Part shown: piece after piece, positions 37,747 through 49,465 of the stretch
Layout: every line of letters starts with the position of its first letter
How positions within the stretch are numbered: position 1 is the first letter of the stretch
Assembly: GCA_008921705.1 (NCBI GenBank)
Contig: VFFE01006624.1
Coordinates: 741,418-805,417, forward strand
Direction of reading: 5' to 3'
Length of the DNA: 64,000 nucleotides
Source of the DNA: Burhinus oedicnemus
Taxonomy: Eukaryota > Chordata > Aves > Charadriiformes > Burhinidae
Program-made: the position numbers and the translations under genes
The notes under the pieces: generated by a model
Databases searched by the model: none
What the model was told of the DNA's origin: nothing
The model's input: the letters and a program-made list of their open reading frames with translations, nothing else

Positions 37747-40700
37747 CCTATCTAATTCTAAGTAGAAAGGACTCGTCATTCTGATTGTCATCCAGGGGAA
37801 AATGTGAAGTGCCCTTTTGAATAAAAAATGTTCCTGTGGCTTTTTCAGAGGTTTTTTAGGTACAAGCTGAGCTGCTGCAGGCAAAGAGAAAATTGCGTTT
37901 TTAAGGTCAAATGCTACAATGCAGAAGTTTACCTTTCAGGATTTATATATAAACACAAACAATAAAACACTGCATTATAAAAGCAGCATCTTATGGTAAG
38001 TTTCCTGAGATACGTAACTTGCCCACTGCTACTTGTTTTCCCTGGAAATGCTTTTAGTCTTTCTCCCGCCAGGAAGTGACAGGCTGGCATTTGGAAGAGG
38101 TCTTTTTATCAAAGGAGCCTGCTGTTACCTCCAAACCTGATGCTGCTATTGTCGGTTACAAAGGAGGCTGGATACTCTCACAGCTAATTGCTGCAATCTG
38201 TCATCTCTGAGATTTAGGGACTGGGTTTTTTTTCAAGGGGATCTTGGTGTTCCCGAAAGGCCAGCTGTGGGGCTGGCAGCCACCTCCTGTGGGTCGTGTC
38301 GGGAGGCCGGAGCCTGCCAGCCATGGAGTGGGACCGCCGCAGGCACGTTTGGTGGGGCTGGGCTTTTCCGTGCCTTGGAGAGGCAGTTGCCAAAAAAAGT
38401 AAGCAGCTCAGTTTTGACCATGACAAAGCCTCTGCTGAAGCTAATGTCAGTGAGAGAAAGAAGGTGAGGTAAGGGTCTGCAAAGGGTCTGGAGCAATGGG
38501 CGCAGTCCTGAGAGGAGATGCAGTTTGGCCAGTCACTCACTTTAGTAGGAGAGAGGGAATTGCACAGAAAAATTATGGTGTGGGTCAATCAGGAGGTGCA
38601 AGTGGTTGGGGACTTTCCTGTGGTGTCCTTGGTGATACTTTCTCAGGACTGAATGGTTACACAGGACAGCAGGGAGAGCTTGCCAGGGTGGGCAATGCCC
38701 AATGGGTAGTGCTTTCTCCTAGCATTTGGGACGTCCAGCACCACAGTCCCCAGCTGGATGAAACAGATCAAAGTATGTCACCTGGATCTCCAACAGACCA
38801 AATAAATGGTCATATTGGGTTTGTTTTGCCTTGTATATGTGTATATGTAATTAAATATTCCTTGCTCTAAGGAGATGGGATTTGTTTTATACAATACAGA
38901 TATCTGTATCACAGCTAAAGTTTCTGTATTAGCTAGTGGAGAGGAATACTTAACAGAAAATTCATCAGATCTACTTTTAGGTGTAGAGGAAATTCATGTA
39001 TATCAGCAATAGCATCAAGGGAAGTGGAGGCTCTTGGTTCTGTGAGCTGAATGTGGAAAGCAGCTACTGGGAAAGATAACCTGTCAAGAGAGACCGGATG
39101 ATACATCCAGCCAGGGAGAGCTCTGTATGATGCTTATGTGTATGTTAGTCCATGAATTTAATGTCAGTCCTTATTTGCTGAGGAAATTTAAGTTCTCTCC
39201 AGGTGCCAAGCTGCCAGCCAGCCATGACAATACTTTATCCCCAGTTTTGGTTCTGCTCCAAACTAGCAGGTTTCTGACACATAATATATATTGACAAGCA
39301 GAACTTCCTGAACATCATCTGAGTAGCCACACTTCATTAGCATGCTAAGCATGGACACAGAGAGCTCTGCAGAAATGTGATTGGATAGGAGGAAATTCAG
39401 AACAAATACATCAGTAATTAATAAAACGTGAAACGCAGAGAGTGGGTCTGCTGGCCTTTGCAATACAGACAGAACATAGACATTTTGCTGGACTGATTTC
39501 CAAAACTGCTAGCTGGAACTGGGAAAAGGTGAACAGAAGAGAGGCAGCTTTTAGCTACGTAAGGTATGAAAACATTTTGATACCACATACAGAAAAAGGA
39601 ATAATTTTTGTGTGCACAGCTGTGGTTTTAATACAAGATCAACGGACAACTTATCAAAGAAGTGGTGAAAACTGACTGCAGCTACATACTAGCCACATTC
39701 TCAAGCAGCATCAATCTCTGTATCTGAACATCTCACATGACTTCAAAGGAAAACATAAACCCTTCCTCCCTTCGCATCATTTATAGGGATTTGCTTTGGG
39801 TTTTATTTTTTCAACTAAAGGCAATTATGCTGGAAGGTCCACATCAAAGAAAATGCCAACCTTAGGCCTTTTTGCACTATCCAGGACAGGGAATGCAATG
39901 GATATTCATCTACTTAGGATATCGCATCACATGCACTGGCCAGAGTATGTTTCACAGTATTAATGGTGGTGAGGTTAAAGTCTGGCTTTTCTTAGAAAAG
40001 CTGGATATCATCATAAACAGCTGTTCTGATTTGCCAACTATTTATTAACATCTTTAGTAATTATGCATGGCAGATTTCATGAGAACACAATCATACAGCT
40101 TGTGTAAATTAATGCCCTTAATAAAACCTGCCTAGGCTTATGCAGTTAGCTCCTTCGTTAAAGTCTGTTTCTCCCGTTAAAATATTTAGCTATTGCACGC
40201 ATATGCCCCTCTCAGGCACAGGCTGTGCATGTTTTCTCTGCTCGTTCTGCATGAGAAGCTCTCATTGACCCAAATAAGGGCTCAGTGCATGGGCCATATG
40301 CTAAGAATATGGAAATTGCTTTGAGAATACGTTGATTTTCCATACCCCCATCGTAACCACAGCGTGGGTTTCACTGCTGGATGGTCTCTTGCAAATGGAT
40401 AAAACTGCATCACTGGAGTCAGTGGAAGTTTTGTCTCTGAATAAAATGAGAGGATGCTTTCATACCCATTGCCCTTTGAGCTGCTCTCAGCTGCCTCCAA
40501 TTCCTCTGACCAAGGGTGTTGTGCACAGTCCGGTGCGCTTTCCTGGGATTAGATGTCCCCAGGGGAGGGTTCTCCCCATCTATCTGGAAGGGTCCCAAAA
40601 TAATGCCAAGCCATTTCTCGTCCCCAATCTCCTCATGTTTCCCAGCGAGTACATTAAGGCTTGGGGTGAAGCCTTTCTTGAATGCCTCATCAGGTGCACC

Positions 40701-43700
40701 CCAGGCAACATAGTTGAGTGCGTAACAATGTAGGATTTATCTCACCTGGCTTTCACTGTCTGAAAGTTAAACACCTTCTGCGAGTCAGTTGTGTAAGTCT
40801 CTCCATATTAAGTGAGGAGAAATAAGCACCACCTCAGGGTTATTCATCCCATCTTTAGCTAAGAATAACATTATGTAGCAAAGAAATTTTCATCTGCATG
40901 TACAATTATTCAGTTCAGAAATTATTTCAGATCCTGCCTTAGAAAAGGCATAGCAAAGCAGAGTTTGGGTAGCTGGATAATAACTCTCATTTCAAAAGCC
41001 TGAGAGACATCTTTATTCAGTGACAGGCAGCAATCGGAGGAGAGGACAGCTCTGATGTGGACAAAAAACTGGGCAACATACTGAGGATTAAAGGTTTTAG
41101 CAGGTAGGTTTTTTTCCATTAAAAAAAAAAAAAATTAAAGTTCTTCTTAAAATCAGGCACAAGTCTTCAGTGCCAGTACATCTGAAAACGTTTTTGCCTC
41201 TTTTCCCATTTTTTTTTTTCAAAGGTGCCCTAATTTTGTCTAGTCCTGTGCTATTTCAGGTCCTCTGGTCAGCTGACCCTCTCGATGTGTCAGGACTAAA
41301 AGGTTTTCCCACTTTTTCTTGCACACACTGCTTTAATTTTGTGCTCTCTTCCTGAATCTGTCATAAAAACATCAGCAGGAAACAGTTCTTTTAGAACAAA
41401 TATCCACCAATTTCTTAAATTGTGCAAAACCCAAGAACCCAGTAACTCTATTTAGACTAATACTGATGTCGCATCCTTTAAAGAAATGTAGGTTCACTAC
41501 AGATCTCACTCGTTTTCACATAACCCACTCTGCCTAAATTTCAGTTTGAATGAACATATTAATCCTGCTTTAAAAGACATTTTTATAGCAGTGAGGTACT
41601 GTCTTGGTATGGAGTGTTGAATAATGTCATTGCTTTTTCTCAAACAATACCCATGTTCTACCTCAGAGAGAGTTGCCTTACATTAAAATAATTCCTTTAT
41701 AAACAGTTTGCTCTGAGCTGAGGGCAGCTCTGAGCTGTACATGCAGCAATATACCCTGTTTATCTGCTGTTATGATATCTTGCTGTTTCTAGCTCTATAA
41801 GCCTACACCCATGTGGACACAAACATACACACACTTAGCCACACACACTTACAAAATGTGTCCATGAATCTCAGTGCCAGAACATCAGCCCTGGTGAGCT
41901 GGTTTTTTGTTTTTCCGTACATGCACCTTAGCATAGCTGCAACACGGCAGAGCTCCCCAAAAGATGTGCTGCTGCACACTCTTATCTCGGGCAGTACACA
42001 GCTGTATGAGCCATAGGAGTAAGAGGGGAGCTCCTCCTTCGGAGTCACCATTCCCATTCTTTTTGCCACATCTGCTGATGGGAGCACTGCCTGGTGCTCC
42101 TCTGGCAGGGGAGCTCGGTGGGATGGGGATTCTGTTCAGAAGACGTGGGCAAAGCCACCATGCCACTTCACGTCAGACAATGCCGAATTCCTTAGGCTGC
42201 TATATCATTTCAGTTTCATGTTTTTTACTGACCACAGATTTTGGTTGTCTCATACCTCTGCGCAAAATGAGTGAAGGGTGAACAGAGAATACAGCAGCAC
42301 ACGTGTTTGCACTCCCTTTGTACTGATGCAAATGATGATGCAAAGTGAAATGCAAGGGTAAATTACGTACCTTGGGGCAGGTTGTGAGCTTTTACATGCA
42401 ACATTGATTAATTACTGACATAAACAGCCTGATTAACTTAGTAAGATTATAATCAGGTCTCAAGCCTTTTGTTTGCACAACAGTAAATCAAAGCAAAGTG
42501 AAAAGGCAGAAATTAGGTGTGCATGTTTCTGTATGTCTGTATATACATATATAAAGACACATCCTCACAGAATAGGTAGAAGGGAGGAATAAGTACCAGC
42601 AAGGAAAGCCCGTTGGTTTTCCTTACGTTATCAAATGTGTGGACAAACCTGTGATTTATTTTCCGTATTTTGGATGCAACCAGTCAATGTGTGCTGTGCA
42701 GCTGTGACATAAAACTTTGTTCAAAGAGGGCTAACGCTACGGAAAGATATTGCAAATATGTGACCTGTGTTCTGGTTTTGTAAAATATTTTTCTAATTTC
42801 ATCGCTCCGGGATAAAGCTTTATAACTTAAGCCAGAATCGTTGAAAAATGTTGCTGCTTTGCTACTGCAGGCAAAATCTGTACAGAATAGGATTTATAAT
42901 ATATACAAACTCTCAGACAGTTCCTTTAAACTTACGGAAACTCCTATAATACTGTTTTACTGAAGTCCAAAATAAGTCCTGGCCAAAGTTTTTGCTGAAT
43001 CTGTTGAATTCTAAAGCAGGCCTGGGTCTCAGCATGATTTTCCTACTGTCTCCTGAACAAAAACCACCTTATATTCCACCCAGGAGCATAACCCATAAAA
43101 CGCGTACAATAAGATATATAGAAATCCATCTCTCCCAGCCTAATGAATTTAATCAAGATCAACAGTTGTGTGAGATCAGTTTTGGCAGAAACCTGTGCAG
43201 GTGCAGATTTCTATTGTTATTCAGTCAAACCATTGAACAGGAGCTCTCTTGTGCTTGAATAACCTCTACCTTTCTTTCCGACGTTTTAATGAGTGAGTGG
43301 CGTGTGTTTTAGACACAGTATCATGCATGATGCAAAGCACACACACCATGACAGATGCTGTAGGATTCATGGGGTGTTTTTTTCCTGAAACTTTTTGAAA
43401 GACAATATACAGGCTCCTGCCCTACAGCTGTCTTAGCTGTAGCACTTGAATAATAAGGATGTTGTCTGAGGAAAGAGGGTGTGAAGGCAGGCAAAAAGCC
43501 ACGGAAATGGGTGCTTGTCTGACAACAATCTTCTTCTCCCAGTGCGGGTGTATCTGTGTCATACTGCATCCAATGTTGTTTGCACCAGCCAGGGAAGACA
43601 TCGGCAGCCAGGTATCTCCCATTTTCCCTCTTCCCCTTGCCCCCCAGCACTGTCCCTACTTGCTATCATCATTTTCTTGCCATTGCTATGATATATCTGA

Positions 43701-44045
43701 GCCCATTTTCCAGCTGCAACGGCAGGAGGCGAGGTTTTGGCAAAAATACCCCCATTTGTTCCCCTCTGCATCTTGCCCTTGCTGGGGTCTTTCTGCACCC
43801 AAATGTCCTAAGGGGCTAGGGGGTGTTTCTCCAAAGGAAAATTCTTGCATTTCCCGCTTCATGTTGCCATCAAAAAGCACGACACAACTATTTTCTTCAT
43901 GGCAACTTCCTTTTTCAGTAGTATGGCGCCCTGAACGTAAGGGTGCAGCACCCATCAGCCGAGAACACCCTGCCTGAGGGGGAAGCCCAGGGCTGGTGCT
44001 GGCAGGCAGACGTACCCTGCTCACAGCTGGGGACGGATCCAGAAC
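37747..44045. other. Non-coding DNA, nothing recognised as a gene
   Basis: Includes GC-richer patches at 38.25-38.75, 41.9-42.2 and 43.45-44.05 kb. The last keeps a 172-codon plus frame and a 112-codon minus frame open, neither with a recognisable domain. A 14-A run lies at 41,121-41,134. TAATTA-type homeodomain words cluster at 42.40-42.46 kb. Confidence 0.55.
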
Positions 44046-44049
44046 CCAC

Positions 44050-44300
44050 CAAAGCGAGTGGAAAGATGGCCATTGACTCCAGTGAGGTCTGGATCAGATC
44101 CCCGTGGAAAAATATGCTTGCTGTGAACGGCGTAGAGGGAAATTCCATTTATAGACAAGTCAAATGAAACGCTCAAATTGCTTCAATCCACGAACAAATT
44201 GCATTTCTACTTATAATGAATTTTGTCTTATAGGCCCCAGTCCAGTCAGGCACTTAAGCACCTGCGTATCTTTCAGCTGATTAATAAATCTCCCAGATAC
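44050..44300. repeat. Probable ancient amniote repeat remnants
   Basis: CCATTGACTCCAGTGAGGTC at 44,070 and GGCACTTAAGCACCTGCGTA near 44,250 resemble two core words ('cattgacttcagtgggag' and 'agcacttaagcacgtgctta') of an old dispersed repeat common in amniotes. Assignment to one element is uncertain. Confidence 0.3.
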
Positions 44301-46600
44301 AGTGTGACCAGGTTGCTGAATCTGGGCAGAAGTGCAAGTTTATTCAGTGAAAAATAAGCAAGTTTTATTTATTTTACTCAGAGATACATGATATGTGTAA
44401 TTTTGCAGTAGCACATGATTAAAAAAATGCCGACATTTTCAATCATACATTTACTGCCTGCATGTTTAGGAAATTAGCTAGCTTAGCTTTTAATATGTAA
44501 CTGTATAACTTGCTTCTTTACTAGAAATGGCACAATTTCATCTTTTTTTAGCTAATATTCTCCATTCGTTTGCATGTGTCACACACTTTTGCAAAAAATG
44601 TTGTTTAGACATGTGACATTTTATAGCATGTCTTGCTTAATAAAAACATAAGAGAAAATTAAAATGCAATTTTATTTTCAGCTGCACACAGATGGCATCC
44701 TACGTTGCCAAAATCACCTAATGCAGTTTTCATCTGACTTGCAACATTTTGAGTTTATTTCTTGTGTTCTAAACTGCATGTGATGGCCATTTCAGTGCCA
44801 TCTGATAGCTGAAGTTTCAGATTTAGAGATGTATGCTTTCCGTTTATTTTTGTACCCCAACTGCAAAAGTAAACTTCAAAACCATTGCTTTGGTTAGTCC
44901 AAGTGTTTGAACTTCCCAGTGGTTGCTGCTATATAAAAACATAGATATATATTTAAATACATGCTGCACTTTCCCTGCCCCAGACAGACATCTGGCCAGT
45001 TCCCATCTGCTGACTGTGACCTGAAGCATTTTCCTCTCTCTCTCATTAGTTTGGGCTTTTGCTGAGGTTCAGTAGCTCACACATGCTGATCCATCAGTTG
45101 TTTTTATTGGCAAACAGGTCCATCATTAACAATCAGAAACTATAGCATCTGCTAATTTAAGTGGGAACCACATCCTGTTGTACATTAGGTGTTTAGCAGT
45201 GTGGGCATTTATCAAAACAATGATTAAGTGAAATACACATGTGTGTAATATTAAGGATATTTCAGGCTATAAATAACACATTTCATTTCTCTTCATCTTT
45301 AAACTAACATATGCATTTTACCATAGGGAAAAATTTGTCTAAATCTTTCTGGATAGTTTAACGCTGGAAACCTTGGTCAACACAACGCTTGTCTGTTAAA
45401 ATCGTTTGCATGCCTGTTTGTGCTGGGTGGGCTGCCCCTACCAGCAAACACAAAAGATCATGAAGGGTTCGAAGACTGCAGAACTGGTGGAGCATATCTC
45501 TGTGGCACACAGCCCATGTGGGCTTTTGCTTCCAGAAGCTTAGAACTGAAAAGTAATGAATTAACTTCACTCAGAATCACATTTTCGTTATTTTAATTCA
45601 GCAGCAGCACAAATTGCCCCAAACTTAACAGGTATCCTTGGGGAAAGGAAAAATTTTTTAAAATGAGGGGATTTCCAGAATGTGGATTTTGAGCATGCAT
45701 TTACCAATCTCCCTGCGCTACCAGTATTTGCTTTTAGATATTAACATCACACTGCCAGATTCAGCTTTGTTAGACGACATGGGCATTCATTAATTGCAAA
45801 TTGGTTTCTGGCACACCACTTAAAAGATACACCCAAAACTCTGGGTTCGAGGCTGGTGTTTTTGTCAATCAGACGGCTTGCTTGCTTACTTTATCCTAGA
45901 ACAGCCGGCATTCAAAGAACACAGAAAGTATCAACAAGACTTGCAAAAATTCAAGCTTTGAAAGAAAACTTCTGAAGCATAAGAGCATGAGAAGCTGCGG
46001 GAGGCAGTAGAGATGCAGAGGCTGACAGTGTCCCACCACTTTACACCGCAGCCGCCTGGGAGGAAGGCCAGCTGTCCCTGCTCCCAGGAAAGCGGTTCCC
46101 GGTACCTGCATCCCTTTTAGAAGCTCGTGTCTCAGAGTGTGATGGATGTGTACTGCATGCCAACTTCATAGAAACCTGTCTGCGTTATCAGGAAAGACGG
46201 AAAGAAGTTTAATCACAAAGAACTTAAGACCAAGCAGAAGCTGGATGAAAAGCTCATTGAAGTCAATGAGAAGACTCCTGCTGGCTTCACTGAGGGGTGG
46301 ATTGGGTCCCAACTTCAGACCTCTGAAACAAAAGCAAAATTTGTTTGGTTTTGTGCTTTTGAACATTGCTCTATTTTCTAAATAGAATCCACAAACAGTT
46401 ATGTGTCTGTTTCTGTGATCCTCTCCTCTTATGAAGTCATTCCAGCTCTTCTATCAGTAAACTTGTTGTAATATATTTCATGCTTAGTCTTCAAAGAAAT
46501 GTTAACATTCACAGATAAAAGACTCTGTACGCTGTCCATGCCACAACTGTCACCAGAAACCCAGAAACGATGACATGAGCGGATGATAAATATCCTTACA
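44301..46600. other. Non-coding AT-rich DNA, nothing recognised
   Basis: Rich in TTTTAT, TAAAAT and ATTTGCAT-like words, with no open frame longer than about 80 codons. Confidence 0.6.
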
Positions 46601-46636
46601 CAAAAAAACTATTTTTCACGGGAGCCATAAGCAAAC

Positions 46637-46810
46637 CTTTGTTGCTCTCCCTATCGTGAACCAAGGGATGTGTCCTCCCATGGCGACGTCTTTGGGCCGG
46701 CTGAGCGGCTGCTGCAGCTCGCTGACGCCGGGCGAGAGAGCAAAGCCCCTGCCCACGGTCTGATCCTGCCGTGGGGAGCGGGCGAGTCCAGCCAGGAGCG
46801 CGCCGGTCAT
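46637..46810 (-). other. Candidate first coding exon within the CpG island (speculative)
   Basis: On the minus strand an ATG at 46,808-46,810 opens exactly 58 codons up to a potential splice donor, AAAG|GTTTGC, whose exon end is at 46,637. The frame would therefore exit in phase 0. The peptide begins MTGALLAGLARSP and ends PWFTIGRATK. It has no signal peptide or domain I recognise. The donor is weaker than the GTAAGT/GTGAGT consensus, and a second overlapping minus frame is also open, so GC-rich chance is a strong alternative. Confidence 0.15.
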
Positions 46811-46905
46811 TGACTCTTCGCCGAAAGCACGCCGTCCCCCACATCAGAAAGGCACCAGGAGCCTTCACACAGGTCTGCACTGTATAATGGGCAGATTTTC
46901 GGCGA
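46650..46905. promoter_or_regulatory. Dense isolated CpG island
   Basis: I count 22 CpGs between 46,655 and 46,903, close to what base composition alone would predict. Flanking DNA is strongly CpG-depleted. GC content is high throughout, with runs such as GGAGCGCGCCGG and GACGCCGGGCGAG. Unmethylated islands of this kind usually mark promoters or the first exon of a gene, or regulatory elements. There is no strong TATA box; an ATTATACAG lies at the right edge on the minus strand. A possible minus-strand first exon inside it is listed separately. Confidence 0.5.
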
Positions 46906-49186
46906 GGGCTCAGAAGACAAATGAAGCTTTTATCTGCTTTCCAGCCCTCCGCAATAGGAGTTTACGTTAAAGCCACTTAACCGTCTAGAGTGCAGCCTTG
47001 TGGATTACCTGTTTGTGTGAATCGAGTACATTACCTGATCACATGAGCGCCAGGGATAAGTTTTCTATAACTAGTTTTTCTTTGAAGGGATCTTCAGCTA
47101 CTTTGGGATTCTCACAAAGAAGTGCCCCAAATGAGGCAGGATTAAGAATAAGCAATACTTCACTTCGGATTGTGTTTCTCTGGCTTCATTTATTTAGTTT
47201 TACTTACATACTCAGTCACTTATTTGTGCGTCATAACAGCAGGATGAGGAATAAACCTTCCAAAGTATGCAGTTCGTATAACCTTTACAGCTCCATGGGT
47301 TAAATATTATATAAAGAACGGAGTGTCATAAAAGGAAATATCTCTTTCTGAGCTGCAATTCAAAAGACTGTTGGTAATTTTATAAGAGTTCTCAATTTAA
47401 ATTGCTAGAGTTAAAAATATTATTTTACCACACCTTCGGGTTTTTCTGTAAGTAACATTAAAAATAATTAGTTTTGCAGAACATTTTAAAATTAAAGTAA
47501 TGACGAGGGATGTGTAACCTATTTAAAAACACTTTGAATGATACACCCTTTTGCAGGAAATTGCACACAGAGGAGAGGAATTAGGGAAGGTTGAACACTG
47601 GAGTCTGTATTTTGGGGGCCTGGTCAGCTCTGTCCCTGCAGGCTTTGAGCTCACCCCACATATGGTGCTGTCTTGGGGTGCCCTCAGAAACTGCTCTGCC
47701 ACCCCTTACTGCTCCACTCCCGCGTGGGGACTTTGTCCCCTTTTTGCTGCTGGAGTACACACCTACGTGTGCTGTCACCATTATGAGGGGGGAGAGCTCC
47801 TGGGGGCTGAGGGCACAAGATCTCTCACCACCACCGCCACCTCCACCAGTGCATCACCCCAGCTGCTGAAGTCTGGCCACCGATATTGTTAACTACCCTC
47901 TCCCTGGTGATGTCCAGTAGCCCGTCCTTCTGGGATGGTAGTTATGCCACAGTGTGTTGCAGCCCACTATTTTTGCTTTGAAAATATCAGTTTTCTTTTC
48001 TTACCTACCTGCCACAGAGCAGTTACGGGCACCCAGCAGCCTTTGGCTGCCAGCAAGTCCATTTTCTTTTTGCCAGGAGCTGCAAGGGGAGACAACTGCT
48101 CTCAGTCCCCCGAGAAGATGTTTTGTTTGACAAGAGGCAATGTGATGGCCAGGAGTGGAACAACTCACCCCAAAGCCCCAAAGACCTGTGAAAAACAAAA
48201 TGCGAGAGAAGGAATGACTAAGGTCAAACTACCTTTCTCACCAACAAAAGCAATGGAAAGCAAAAAGAGATACACCCCAAACCTTCAGAGGGTATGAGCT
48301 AGAGAGTCTGAAGGGAATATTTTTGGAGGAGGAAAGAGTTCATTTTTCTGAGCGGCAGGTTTGCTTTCTTTAGTGATAATTTTAAGGTTACTTTATAATG
48401 TTTCTTTAAATCTGAAAACTGTCTGCCATCTGAAAAGTGACTCCAGCACTGTGCCCACTGCCTTGTCCATCCTGAGTGGATGCTTTGTGTACAAAAGTCT
48501 GTCTTTCTTGGAAAGATACCACAGTTTTTTCTTCCTTGTCGTGTTGTTCTAATAAATTAAAAGACCATTTTGACTGCAAGTCAGTACTTCTGTATGGAAA
48601 ATAACATAACTTATCACTCATCACTGGTAATAACACACTGCCTGAAGACATTCCTTTGTCAAGCCTGTTGGTGATCAGTTTATGCCCTAAAGGATTATAC
48701 TTATGACTTGAGATAATGCAACTTCAGATGATATTTTTATTCACGGAAGTACAATCTACCTTTGAAAGAATCTGAACTACTCGCTCTCGTTACATCTTGT
48801 GACAATGAGACACCTTCTCTTCAGGGCTAAGTAGAGCCAAACTCCAGACTGACAGGATGGACTGGCTGTGACAGGGAGCAGGGCAGGAGGACAGATGGAG
48901 AGGAGGAAGACTGAGGAAGCATGTTACACACCCCTCACTTGCTCTTTGCAGCATAAAATGATACACAACTTCACTACAGTGTTATCTCCCTGTTCTTCTG
49001 TAGATTTTTGTACTTACAGTGATTAAAATAAAAAAGCCTCACACCTATTTTCTGCACTTCCGTCTTTCTTGTTCTCAGATAAATTTAAAAAACCACCCCA
49101 AACCTTACAACTACTTTTTTCTTATATTGCTTATAAATGTTTCTTCCTTGAGACTTTATTTCTGAGAATTATTATCTCATCAACTT

Positions 49187-49216
49187 AAACAAACAAACAA
49201 ATAAATAAATAAATAA
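49187..49216 (+). repeat. (AAAC)n-(AAAT)n simple repeat
   Basis: Three AAAC/CAAA units pass directly into four AAAT units, a two-phase tetranucleotide repeat of about 30 bp. Confidence 0.85.
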
Positions 49217-49445
49217 GAAATCTTTTCCTAGGAGAGTTTGTGGTTGCATTGTGTAATTAAATAGAAAACATTTGGCAGGTTTGGCTAAACAACGGCTGTG
49301 CTTCCAAATGCTGATGGTGTAAATCAAACTGAGGGAAAACACATCATGTTTGTCCATTTCACAAGGACAATGAGGGTCTTATGGTGTTATTTTATGCTTG
49401 GATTTGGCCTTAATTCTCTTAATTTTGTACAAAGAGGATGACCAA

Positions 49446-49465
49446 ATCTGAAAAGATCTGAAAAG
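49446..49465 (+). repeat. Perfect 10-bp tandem pair
   Basis: ATCTGAAAAG occurs twice in immediate succession. Confidence 0.9.

Noticed and set aside
41121..41134. A run of 14 A, considered as a retroposon tail.
   Set aside because: The upstream sequence shows no gene or SINE similarity; probably a simple homopolymer.
43459..43977. A 172-codon plus-strand open frame in a GC-richer patch.
   Set aside because: Overlapping minus frames are also open, there is no domain or splice structure, and the patch is not especially CpG-rich. Best explained by base composition.
45840..45860. GGGTTCGAGGCTGG, similar to the B box of a tRNA gene or tRNA-derived SINE.
   Set aside because: It departs from the B-box consensus at the end, no A box lies at the right distance, and the surrounding bases do not fold into a cloverleaf.
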